A stretch of DNA of 64,000 nt from Pedobacter sp. SYP-B3415 (lineage in GTDB: Bacteria > Bacteroidota > Bacteroidia > Sphingobacteriales > Sphingobacteriaceae): the NCBI RefSeq assembly GCF_004138205.1, contig NZ_RXNQ01000035.1, positions 1 through 64,000 of the forward strand, read 5' to 3'. The notes beneath the pieces were generated by a model. It saw nothing but the letters and a program-made list of their open reading frames with translations. It did no database searches and had not been told where the DNA came from. Every line of letters starts with the position of its first letter. Position 1 is the first letter of the stretch. Position numbers and translations under genes: made by a program. This document shows positions 33,778 through 42,034 of this stretch, piece after piece.

Positions 33778-35496
33778 TTATTTAAGCATGGTGAAGTACT
33801 CTGCCAGCGGACCGAGTGCAAGAGCCGGGAAGTACGAAAGCGCATTCAGGACGATGATGACGGCAAAAGTCATCAGACCGAATGTCATGGTATCAGTTTT
33901 TAGGGTACCCGCCGATTCAGGAACATATTTTTTAGCACCCAGCAGGCCGGCAATTGCTACCGGGCCAATAATGGGGAGAAAGCGGCCGATAAACAGGACG
34001 ACACCAGTCAGCACATTCCAGAAAATATTGTTGTCGCCCAGGCCTTCGAAACCAGATCCGTTGTTGGCGTTGGATGAAGTCACTTCGTACAACATTTCTG
34101 AGAAACCGTGAAAATCCGGGTTGTTGAGCCAGTTTTGTGGCTGGACGGCCCAGTCGGCATTACCATACGTATTAAAGGTATAGCTGGCCAGGGCGGTTCC
34201 GGCGAGAATCAGAAAGGGACTCAGCAGGGTAATGATGGCTGCGATTTTGACTTCCCTTGCCTCCACTTTATGCCCCAGAAATTCGGGTGTTCTTCCTACC
34301 ATCAGCCCCGAAATAAAGACGGCAATGATCAGGTAGATGAAGTAATTGAGAATACCGACCCCGCAGCCCCCGTAAAACGAGTTGATCATCATACCAAGCA
34401 ATTGCCAGGCGCCTGTTAACGGCATGGTGCTGTCGTGCATGCTGTTTACAGAACCGGTTGAAATGATCGTTGTCACCGTGCTCCAGTAGGCTGAAATGGC
34501 TGGTCCGAAGCGCACTTCCTTGCCTTCCATTGCGCCGGTTTGTTGGGTAATACCCATTTTTTCTATAGCAGGGCTTCCGCCAAGTTCAGAACTGATTGTC
34601 GGGATGAGCAGCAGCAGCATGCCGATAGTCATGACGCCAAAAATGACCCAGCCAAGTTTTTTGCGCCTGATAAAGATTCCGAAAGCAACCACCATTGCAA
34701 TTGGAATAATAACCTGAGCAATCAGCTCCACCATATTGGTCAGGTAGTTCGGATTTTCGAGCGGATGCGCAGAATTTACGCCAAACCAACCGCCACCGTT
34801 AGTCCCAAGGTGTTTAATGGCGATAAAACCGGCGGCAGGACCTCTCGAAACATTCACTGTATCTCCCTGAAGTGAAATGAACTGGTCTTTTCCCTCATAA
34901 CTTGCAGGCGTACCGTTAAAAGCCAGAATGACAGCCATAAACAGGGATAACGGAAGCAACAGCCGGGTTATCGATTTGACGAAAAAATCCCAGAAATTAC
35001 CTAGTTTAACGGTTGTTTTGTCGCGAAAAGCCTTAAAAAAGACCACGGCCGCTGCCAGGCCCGTTGCGCAGCTTACAAACTGCAGGAACATCATGACGAA
35101 GTGTTGAGAGAGGTAACTTACACCCGACTCGCCCGAATAGTGCTGCAGGTTACAATTCACGACGAAACTGATGACGGAGTTGAAAGAAAGATCGGCGCTC
35201 ATGCCCGGATTGCTATCGGGGTTCAGCGGCAGTTTATCCTGGTTCATCAAAACAAAAAAGCCGTAAACCAGCCAGACCAGGTTAACCGTAAGCAGGGCTT
35301 TCATATGCTGCTTCCAGTTCATCTCCTCTTTCGGATTGATACCGGAAAGTTTGTAGATCGCTGATTCCAGCGGTTTTAAAAAGTCTGTCCAGACTTTTTC
35401 TCCGGCAAACACCTTTGCGAGATATTTACCTAGCGGAATGGCCAGCAATACGGTAAGTCCGTAGGTCGCTATAATTCCAAGTAGTTCTGAGTTCAT
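33778..35496 (-). CDS. kdpA: Potassium-transporting ATPase subunit A
   Basis: A 572-residue, ten-helix channel-like subunit that selects and binds K+. Typical stretches are IPLGKYLAKVFAGEKVWTDF near the start, DLSFNSVISFVVNCNLQHYS near 103-122, KHLGTNGGGWFGVNSAHPLE near 230-249 (a pore loop with GTNGGG), and VTSSNANNGSGFEGLGDNN near 463-481 as another filter loop. Length fits the family, slightly longer than the E. coli protein. It follows kdpF by 9 bases. Confidence 0.97.
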   Translation of the reverse strand: MNSELLGIIATYGLTVLLAIPLGKYLAKVFAGEKVWTDFLKPLESAIYKLSGINPKEEMNWKQHMKALLTVNLVWLVYGFFVLMNQDKLPLNPDSNPGMSADLSFNSVISFVVNCNLQHYSGESGVSYLSQHFVMMFLQFVSCATGLAAAVVFFKAFRDKTTVKLGNFWDFFVKSITRLLLPLSLFMAVILAFNGTPASYEGKDQFISLQGDTVNVSRGPAAGFIAIKHLGTNGGGWFGVNSAHPLENPNYLTNMVELIAQVIIPIAMVVAFGIFIRRKKLGWVIFGVMTIGMLLLLIPTISSELGGSPAIEKMGITQQTGAMEGKEVRFGPAISAYWSTVTTIISTGSVNSMHDSTMPLTGAWQLLGMMINSFYGGCGVGILNYFIYLIIAVFISGLMVGRTPEFLGHKVEAREVKIAAIITLLSPFLILAGTALASYTFNTYGNADWAVQPQNWLNNPDFHGFSEMLYEVTSSNANNGSGFEGLGDNNIFWNVLTGVVLFIGRFLPIIGPVAIAGLLGAKKYVPESAGTLKTDTMTFGLMTFAVIIVLNALSYFPALALGPLAEYFTMLK

Positions 35497-35505
35497 TGTG
35501 TGTAA

Positions 35506-35583
35506 TTAAAATTTTTCGGGTTTGATCAGCACGTAGATCATGTAGATGAAGACGGCGATGGCGATAATGAATAATGCGGTCAT
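35506..35583 (-). CDS. kdpF: Potassium-transporting ATPase subunit F
   Basis: A 25-codon frame directly upstream of kdpA, with ATG at 35581-35583. The product, MTALFIIAIAVFIYMIYVLI followed by KPEKF, is one hydrophobic helix with a short basic tail, the same plan and length as known KdpF, which binds KdpA and stabilises the complex. Position and spacing (9 bases to kdpA) fit. Its length keeps it below common gene-calling limits. Confidence 0.88.
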   Translation of the reverse strand: MTALFIIAIAVFIYMIYVLIKPEKF

Positions 35584-35587
35584 TGTG

Positions 35588-35671
35588 TCAGATTTTTTCG
35601 AACCAGTCGATCGATTTGTAACATACCCAGCAGAGGATCAGCAGGGCCAGAAATAATAGCAGTGTTAACAT
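35588..35671 (-). CDS. 27-residue membrane microprotein upstream of kdpF
   Basis: A frame with ATG at 35669-35671 and stop at 35588-35590, ending 4 bases before the kdpF start. The product starts MLTLLLFLALLILCWVCYKS and ends IDWFEKI: one hydrophobic helix of about 17 residues, then a short charged, aromatic tail. It looks like a second KdpF-like peptide and would be the first gene of the kdp operon. I do not recognise it with certainty as a named family; the tight coupling to kdpF is the main support. Confidence 0.55.
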   Translation of the reverse strand: MLTLLLFLALLILCWVCYKSIDWFEKI

Positions 35672-36660
35672 GTTGTTTGAATTTCACATGCCTTGCCAAT
35701 TGTGATGCCATACGAGGAATGAATGTTCACAATTATTTGACTATCAATATTTTAAATAATAAATAAGCGTGATTAGCGTTTTTTGCTCGAAAAAAACCCT
35801 TCCAAAATGAAAGGGTATTTTTCATATCGGTAAGGATTCCAGGGATTTGAGATGTGAGATACGTAGAGTATACAGATATTCGTATTTCGTATTTAGAGGT
35901 GGAGCATTTTTTCGAGATTTGAGATGTGAGATATGAGTCTTGAGACATGCAAAAACCCTCGACCAGTATGGCCTATTGAGGGGGTTAGGCTTCGATAGTA
36001 TAAAGGTATTCGTAGTTCGTATTTAGACAGAGTGTCAAACCCTTCAGGCGGCTATGGCAGAGCGAGGGGTATGCGCCGAGGTCTTTCATCGTTTTTCCTT
36101 TCTCTTTCATCTTAACGAGGGGTTAGGCGCCAAGACTTACAACTTAAAACCTACAACTTAATACTTTATGGATTCATGGCTCGTGCCTCCCCTTGAAGTC
36201 ATCCAGACAGAGCGGAGCGGGCGAGCCTGTCCCGAAGCAGTCGGGAAAGGATATGACTCGGGATCCATATTCAGATTCTTCGCTACGCTCTGAATGACCC
36301 GTCTAAGATATCCCGGACTGGAATGAAGCCAATGGATATCTCACGATATGAGATATGAGTCCTGGTACAGGGAGCAACCCCTCGGCAGGGTAGAGCATAT
36401 TGAGGGTTAGGCGCTGCGGTCTTTTGTCCTTGGTCGTTTTTCTTTGTTAGCTTTGCGGAACGTTCGGTACTACCTCTTCGCAGGAGATCCCCCGCCGTTG
36501 CGATTCCGGATGAAAGGGATTCCGTAAACGCGCTTCGGGATGACGGCGTAGGTGGATGTTGGTGGGGCTTGGCAGAGTGAGGGGTCCTGCGCCGAGACTT
36601 ACAACTTAATACCTACAACTTATAGCTTCTCTGACTCGTGGTTCGGCTACCGGTCTCCCG
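35672..36660. repeat. Mosaic of intergenic repeats (right block)
   Basis: About 1 kb without a supportable gene. The part nearest the kdp operon (35672-35770) is AT-rich and should hold its promoter. The rest is built of tokens: the TCTCA/AAATACGAACT type (35832-35945 and 36000-36030), a 59-base token (36129-36187), a 27-base token (36194-36220), a 31-base token (36271-36301), and further degenerate pieces up to about 36630, including a second copy of the ACTTACAACTTAATACCTAC token (about 36595-36620). The tokens appear in inverted orientation relative to the left block at 123-551. Confidence 0.8.
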
Positions 36661-37635
36661 CTAAGTCGTCGCGCCTGCCATTAGCAGTTGTTCGACAATC
36701 CCGGTATAACCGCGTTCACTCGCGAGCGCAAGCGCGCTGCGCCCTGCATTATCTACGCTGTTAACCCTGGCACTGCGTTCAATAAGCATGGCCGTAAAAT
36801 CATTAAAACCGCATTGCGCCGCCACGATGAGCGGTGTTTCGCCATAGCTGTTTTTGGCATTCAGGTCGGCACCTGCCTCGAGCAGCACGTTGCCCAAATG
36901 ATGATTACCCAGACCAGCCGCATAATGCAGGGCCGAATTGCCGTTCAATACCTGCCTGTTGACGTCGGCTCCATGCCCGATCAGCAGTTCGGCCAGGTGC
37001 GTATTGTTGTTATTGACCGCCAGGACCAGCGGGCTCACGCCGTCATTGTTTAAGGCATTGACATCCGGCGCAGCCGAGGTAAGCAGCGCCTTTACCGTTT
37101 CGCTCTGGTTGTTATAAACCGCCTGGTGTAGCGGTGTGTTTCCATGGTCGTCTTTCCCGGCGTTATGATTTGCCGATAGCGCTGTAACGAGATCCCGCAT
37201 GCCCTTCGCGGTGGCATGGTCGAGGATCGTATAACCACCGTTATCTTTTACAGCGGTTTCAGCACCGAGCGAGATAAGATATAGAGCCGTTTCGGTTTTG
37301 CCGGACAGCACCGCATAAAAGACCGGTGTCTGTCCATGGTTGTTAGCTGAACCCAGATCAGCCCCTGCATCGGTCAATAATTTAATAACTTCTTTAGTTC
37401 CGCTCCGCGCTGCTGAATGCAGGGGCGTTTCGCTGGCATTGTTGGCCAGATGAACATTGGCACCGGCATCCAGCAGTAGTTTTACAATATCTTTGGCACC
37501 TTTAAGACATGCGTACGTTAATGGGGTATTGCCCTGCGCATCACGTTTGTCTATATTGATGCCTCCCTTTTTCAGGAAAGCCTGTACTACACCTTTCTGC
37601 GCATTTTTACACGCATTCAAAAACATATTGTCCAT
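36661..37635 (-). CDS. Ankyrin-repeat protein (324 residues)
   Basis: A cytoplasmic solenoid of about nine ankyrin repeats from residue 3 to the end, with clear units such as GNTPLTYACLKGAKDIVKLL, ETPLHSAARSGTKEVIKLLT, GNTPLHQAVYNNQSETVKAL and GNSALHYAAGLGNHHLGNVL. There is no signal peptide, membrane helix or extra domain. Ankyrin proteins bind other proteins; the partner is unknown. It is the last gene of a three-gene unit, 12 bases after a second, longer ankyrin gene. Confidence 0.9.
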   Translation of the reverse strand: MDNMFLNACKNAQKGVVQAFLKKGGINIDKRDAQGNTPLTYACLKGAKDIVKLLLDAGANVHLANNASETPLHSAARSGTKEVIKLLTDAGADLGSANNHGQTPVFYAVLSGKTETALYLISLGAETAVKDNGGYTILDHATAKGMRDLVTALSANHNAGKDDHGNTPLHQAVYNNQSETVKALLTSAAPDVNALNNDGVSPLVLAVNNNNTHLAELLIGHGADVNRQVLNGNSALHYAAGLGNHHLGNVLLEAGADLNAKNSYGETPLIVAAQCGFNDFTAMLIERSARVNSVDNAGRSALALASERGYTGIVEQLLMAGATT

Positions 37636-37647
37636 TACAGTATTATT

Positions 37648-39093
37648 TTAGACCGTAGCCTCAAGCAGCAGCTTTACTACCGCCTCATTATCATTATTGA
37701 CAGCCATATCCATAGCGCTTTGTCCGGCATTGTTTACCCGCCCAACAGTCGAGCTGTCCTGATCAAGAAGAAGGGATACAATCCGTTTGGCCGACATTTT
37801 ATCGCTGTTCCCGGCTGCATAGATCAATGCGGTATTGCCCAGCCGGTCGGTATACCCAGTGTCGGCATGGTTATCCAGCAGCAATTCGGCGAGACCGTAC
37901 CGCGGTTCGTTTCCCCGTTCGGCGAACGACATGAGCGGAGTCTTTCCTGCGAGATTGGCCTTGTTGATATCGCATCCAGCCTCCACGATCTCTTCGGCAA
38001 GTTGAAGGTTTAGATCGGCCAGGTAACCCGCCTGGCAGACCATATGAAGTGCAGTATCGCTTTCATTGTTGGTTGGTGCATTGATATCCAACCCATGGGC
38101 AATCAGTGTACGCAGCATCAGCCTGATGTCTTTCAGGTCATTGCTCATACCGCGACCGAAATTACTGACGGCCTTTGCCAGCAGGTAGAAGACGGCGGTT
38201 TCCCCATTTCCCGTACGGAAATTTACATCGGCACCGGCCGCGCTGAGCAGTTCAACCATCGCCGCTGAGGGGTACTCACATGCCAGCATCAGCGCTGTAC
38301 GCCGGTACTGGTCAGAAACCTCATTCAGATCTACCCCTGCTTTAATCAGCGCTTCGACAGCGGTGGTATCGCGGTTTAGCACGGCTTCATGAATGGTCAT
38401 ACCGCCGGTTGCCACGTCACTTTTATTACCTGACAACAGCGCTGCTATTTCTTTCACGCCGCTGCGCTGCGCATATGTTAAGGGAGTTGTATTAAAAATG
38501 TCTTTATCTTCGGTATCAATACCTCCACGCTCGAACAGGATGCGCACCGTTTTCGTGGCCGCATCTACTGCACCGGGAATACTTTTCCGATGCACCAGTT
38601 TGTCACAGATCAGGTGCAGAAGATTCTTACCCTCTTCCAGGATGGCATCCATTTTTACATGCGCATCGGCCATGGCCTGGATAAACGGATACATATAAAC
38701 CTGTGCTGCCTGAACATAGGCCTGCTTGCCGGAGTCGTCTTTTTTCTTCGGATTTACACCCGCTTCCAGCAGCAGTTTTGCGGTGTGATAGATCTGTTCA
38801 GCCTTATCCTCAAGCGCCGGATCGGCGGGATCAAACTTAGTTGTCGTAAGGCTATGCAAAGCGGTGTTGCCGTATTTGTTGCTTGCGGGCTGCAGACCGG
38901 AAGTATGCAAAAATTCTATGGCCGACCTGTCAGCAAAGCGGGCTGCCAGGTGATAGAGGTCTTCGTCCATTTCGTTTTTGATATCGAGCGTCGGCAGCCC
39001 CTGATACAGAGACAGGATATTGATCCTATCATCGGCGCTGGCGAACAAATTGCGGTGATAGGCTTCTTTGATGCTGTTGTAGTCGTTAGTCAT
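37648..39093 (-). CDS. Ankyrin-repeat protein (481 residues)
   Basis: A second ankyrin solenoid with more degenerate repeats. Clear units include FNTTPLTYAQRSGVKEIAAL, RTALMLACEYPSAAMVELLS, SDTALHMVCQAGYLADLNLQ and GNTALIYAAGNSDKMSAKRI; the spacing between several repeats is longer than 33 residues, so loops are inserted. The first 45 residues (TNDYNSIKEAYHRNLFASAD) are not repeat-like and may form a cap. It is cytoplasmic by sequence. It lies between a secreted protein gene and the 324-residue ankyrin gene; the two ankyrin proteins may act as one partner-binding pair. Confidence 0.88.
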   Translation of the reverse strand: MTNDYNSIKEAYHRNLFASADDRINILSLYQGLPTLDIKNEMDEDLYHLAARFADRSAIEFLHTSGLQPASNKYGNTALHSLTTTKFDPADPALEDKAEQIYHTAKLLLEAGVNPKKKDDSGKQAYVQAAQVYMYPFIQAMADAHVKMDAILEEGKNLLHLICDKLVHRKSIPGAVDAATKTVRILFERGGIDTEDKDIFNTTPLTYAQRSGVKEIAALLSGNKSDVATGGMTIHEAVLNRDTTAVEALIKAGVDLNEVSDQYRRTALMLACEYPSAAMVELLSAAGADVNFRTGNGETAVFYLLAKAVSNFGRGMSNDLKDIRLMLRTLIAHGLDINAPTNNESDTALHMVCQAGYLADLNLQLAEEIVEAGCDINKANLAGKTPLMSFAERGNEPRYGLAELLLDNHADTGYTDRLGNTALIYAAGNSDKMSAKRIVSLLLDQDSSTVGRVNNAGQSAMDMAVNNDNEAVVKLLLEATV

Positions 39094-39135
39094 TTCTAGG
39101 TGTACGGTGTTTAAACGAACGAAACAAGTGATGCA

Positions 39136-39747
39136 TTATTCCTCTTCCATGTAAATATTAAAACGTTCAAAGGGAATGACGCCAAAATTTTTGGCTGTTT
39201 TTACCTCGGTCTTTACCTCTTCCGGCGATGTGGCGTGGAAGCGCTCTCCACCATCTTTAAATAAATACCATTTCTTGTCGGCTGGTGAGAATCTGAAGGT
39301 AACAATGCGTGTCCACCTGTGGCCGCTGCCGCCATAATGTTCAACAGAAAAGTAGCCGTTTTTTATGGTGATGCCCGTAAACGGGTCACCCATTTGTCCG
39401 CCGCAATCCACGCAGTAAACCGCATTGTTACTTCGCGCAGCGAGTTTATAGCTTTTATCCGGCTGACCAAGCAGCAGCATCAGGGGCCGTTTTTCAGGAT
39501 GACTGATCACGTCTGAGGTCTTTTCCTCCCCGGTTTTATAAAGCACCAGTACGGCATCCGGATAGGCATCACGGTTCAGATCACCGCGGGTCAGGTTAAG
39601 TGCCTTGTAACCTTTCGGAATAAACCCATTCATCGCGGCGGGAACAGCGACCACTTCTTTGGGCGCCTGGGCCAGGGTGCTCAGCGGTAAAAAAAGTGTG
39701 CAAATGATAAAGAATACTTTGAAAGACAAGGATCGCACACCCGACAT
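39136..39747 (-). CDS. Secreted protein with a calcium-loop-like motif, unknown function
   Basis: A 203-residue exported protein. The start is set at the ATG giving MSGVRSLSFKVFFIICTLFL, followed by PLSTLAQA as the cleavage region; an upstream ATG (39843) would add 32 residues before the signal. The mature part has TRGDLNRDAYPDAVLVLYKT, a D-x-N-x-D-x-x-x-D loop as in FG-GAP/VCBS-type calcium sites, then VYCVDCGGQMGDPFTGITIK with a Cys pair and YFSVEHYGGSGHRWTRIVTF. It begins a unit with two ankyrin genes, 42 bases apart. No family is recognised. Confidence 0.75.
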   Translation of the reverse strand: MSGVRSLSFKVFFIICTLFLPLSTLAQAPKEVVAVPAAMNGFIPKGYKALNLTRGDLNRDAYPDAVLVLYKTGEEKTSDVISHPEKRPLMLLLGQPDKSYKLAARSNNAVYCVDCGGQMGDPFTGITIKNGYFSVEHYGGSGHRWTRIVTFRFSPADKKWYLFKDGGERFHATSPEEVKTEVKTAKNFGVIPFERFNIYMEEE

Positions 39748-39843
39748 GCGCTCATCGGCATGTTGCAGCGGACCCTGAGAGGGAAACAGGTAAGAGGAAA
39801 ATCGGCGGTTCATCAAAACGTAATCAGGTTGTAATGCAAGCAA

Positions 39844-40230
39844 TAACGCAGGATTCGGTAGATGGTTTTGAGAGATAATTTTTCCCGGATGTTTTTCAGC
39901 GGGACCGTTTTTAATGACTGCAATTTGTATATGGAAATGACGTTCAGAGTATCAGGTTTCCAAGATGATGGAGCATCTATGATTGTAAATTGCCGAAACT
40001 GGTAACATTCAGGATAAATTGCTTAGCTTCAATATATAAACAGCACAAGCCAACTACTACTTGAAACCGGGGAGCTAGCCGGCGTCGCCTGGCTAAAGAA
40101 GAGGCTACACAATGCCCCACATGTTTGAAAGCGACCCGGCTGATATCTCAGACAGAGCTGCTGTTGATTTATTTTTCCAGATGAATATGTCCCCACTATA
40201 GGATCCGGCCCGTTATACGTTTAAAAAAAA
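39844..40230. other. Gene-free stretch between the ankyrin unit and the sigma-factor pair
   Basis: No supportable ORF on either strand. It should contain the divergent promoters of the secreted-protein gene and of the DGPF-protein/sigma-factor pair; an AT-rich stretch at 40010-40050 is a candidate. No repeat token from the mosaic blocks was seen. Confidence 0.45.
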
Positions 40231-40572
40231 ATGAAAGAATTTGCATTAATCTTCAGGCTAAAGGAAGGCACCAACATTAAACCATCACCAGAGCAAATGC
40301 AGGAACGCATGGCCTGGCTTGCAGGTATCGCCGCGCAAAACCGGCTCGTCGATAAGGGAAACACACTTCTTCCGGTGGCAGGCAGCGCAAAAGTTGTCAG
40401 CGGTGATGACATCGTCACAGACGGGCCATTCACCGAAATCAAAGAATTTATCAGCGGCTATATTGTTATCCGCGCAGCATCAATCGATGAAGCGGTGGAG
40501 CTTGCCCGGGGAAACCCCATTTTCAAAATAGGCGGTTCGATTGAGATTCGGGAGGCATTGAAACGCGATTAA
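40231..40572 (+). CDS. YciI-like DGPF-domain protein
   Basis: A 113-residue YCII-related protein. The name-giving motif is intact in TDGPFTEIKEFISGYIVI (about 69-86), and the start KEFALIFRLKEGTNIKPSPE is the usual first strand and helix. DGPF proteins are small ferredoxin-fold proteins of unknown chemistry that are almost always encoded next to ECF42-type sigma factors, as here, 20 bases ahead of the sigma gene. Confidence 0.92.
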   Translation: MKEFALIFRLKEGTNIKPSPEQMQERMAWLAGIAAQNRLVDKGNTLLPVAGSAKVVSGDDIVTDGPFTEIKEFISGYIVIRAASIDEAVELARGNPIFKIGGSIEIREALKRD

Positions 40573-40592
40573 CCACCGTAAAAAATAACCAG

Positions 40593-41879
40593 GTGAACAC
40601 GGCATTATTACCCCATCTGTTCCGCGAGGAATACGCCAAAATGACGGCCTTCCTGTGCCGTCATTTTGGCTTACGAAACCTGGAAGCTGCTGAAGACATC
40701 GCCGCTGATACCTTCCTTAAAGCGTCAGAACATTGGGCATTGAACGGTACGCCAGCTAACCCGGTCGGATGGCTCTATACAGTGGCCAGCAATAAGGCTA
40801 AAGACGAATTCAGGCATCTGCATGTTTTCAATGCCAAAGTTAAGATGAACCTCGGCGGCTCGGCATGGGACAATACGTTCCAGTTTGAGTTTGACACGAA
40901 AATAATAGAAGACAGCCAACTAGCCATGATCTTCGCTGTCTGCAACCCGTCTAACGCAGTTACCGCACAGATTGCGCTGGCGCTGCAAATACTTTGCGGG
41001 TTTAGTATTGAAGAAATAGCCAGTGCCTGCCTGATAAAAAAGGAAACAGTAAAAAAACAACTGTACAGGGCGCGCATCCGTCTACGAGAAAGCAACTTTG
41101 ATATCGCCTCGCTTGAGGAATTTGCAATCCATTCCCGGCTGCCTACCGTACTCAGAACATTGTATTTGTTATTCAACGAAGGTTACGCATCGACAACAAA
41201 TTCGCGGCAGATCAGAAAAGATGTGTGTGCTGATGCCATCCGGCTAGCCCTGCTGCTTACTGAGAACCGATTTACCAACACTCCCGCAGTTAATGCGTTG
41301 CTGGCGCTTATGTGTTATCAGAGTTCGCGTCTGGATGCACGGGAAAACGATGAGGGCGACGCTGTTCTTTATGAATCGCAGGACAGGAGTTTGTGGAACC
41401 AGCAGCTTATTGACCAGGGCAATCATTACCTGATCAATGCTACCGGCGGAAGTGAAATTTCGAAATATCACCTTGAGGCCGGCATTGCGTATTGGCATAC
41501 AGCGCAGTCAGGCGATGACAAATGGCAACAGATTTTGAGCTTATATGACCGACTGATTTTGATGGATGGCTCGCCGGCAACAGCAATGAACAGACTATTC
41601 GCTGTCGCTAAAGTATACGGTACTATCGAAGCGCTCGCTGAAACAGAAAAAATTAAGTTGCCTCATGATAGCTATTATCACCAGTTATTGGGCTACCTGC
41701 ACGCTGACTCTGATTCCGCGAAGGCGATCGAACACTATGTGCGGGCCATTGAGCTGACTGCATCATTGCCTCAAAAGCAACAACTACTTAAAGCAATCAG
41801 CATGCTCGAGTCGAATGCAGGCAAAGCAAAAAACAGAAAAGACATTGATAAGACCGCACCAAAACCGGAAGCACGATAG
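40593..41879 (+). CDS. ECF42-type RNA polymerase sigma factor with C-terminal extension
   Basis: A 428-residue extracytoplasmic-function sigma factor starting at GTG (40593); the next ATG would remove part of region 2. Region 2 spans about 10-80 (YAKMTAFLCRHFGLRNLEAA, GWLYTVASNKAKDEFR). Region 4 spans about 130-185 (CGFSIEEIASACLIKKETVK). The remaining ~230 residues (DUF6596 plus TPR-like helices, LLFNEGYASTTNS...) form the large extension typical of ECF42, which replaces an anti-sigma factor. No anti-sigma gene is present. Its target promoter, probably its own operon, cannot be read. Confidence 0.9.
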   Translation: MNTALLPHLFREEYAKMTAFLCRHFGLRNLEAAEDIAADTFLKASEHWALNGTPANPVGWLYTVASNKAKDEFRHLHVFNAKVKMNLGGSAWDNTFQFEFDTKIIEDSQLAMIFAVCNPSNAVTAQIALALQILCGFSIEEIASACLIKKETVKKQLYRARIRLRESNFDIASLEEFAIHSRLPTVLRTLYLLFNEGYASTTNSRQIRKDVCADAIRLALLLTENRFTNTPAVNALLALMCYQSSRLDARENDEGDAVLYESQDRSLWNQQLIDQGNHYLINATGGSEISKYHLEAGIAYWHTAQSGDDKWQQILSLYDRLILMDGSPATAMNRLFAVAKVYGTIEALAETEKIKLPHDSYYHQLLGYLHADSDSAKAIEHYVRAIELTASLPQKQQLLKAISMLESNAGKAKNRKDIDKTAPKPEAR

Positions 41880-42034
41880 CTTTGCGCGGTCTTAGATAGC
41901 GGTTGATCCATATTTGTGTAGACCCGCATTGAGAATCCATAGCCTCGACGGTGCCAGCTGCATACCATTAACTGGCTATTTACCGGATCTTCCGAAGAAA
42001 TAATTGAAGGTTTATGGGGAGAAGATTGTCCAGG

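Noticed and set aside
35733..35948. A 71-codon minus-strand frame with SQDSYLTSQ-type repeats
   Set aside because: Same cause as the left block: it lies across the repeat tokens and the kdp promoter region.
36440..36560. Possible CRISPR-like or tRNA-like repeat in the right intergenic block
   Set aside because: No regularly spaced identical repeats and no cloverleaf could be drawn; the GC-rich piece resembles degenerate intergenic repeats.
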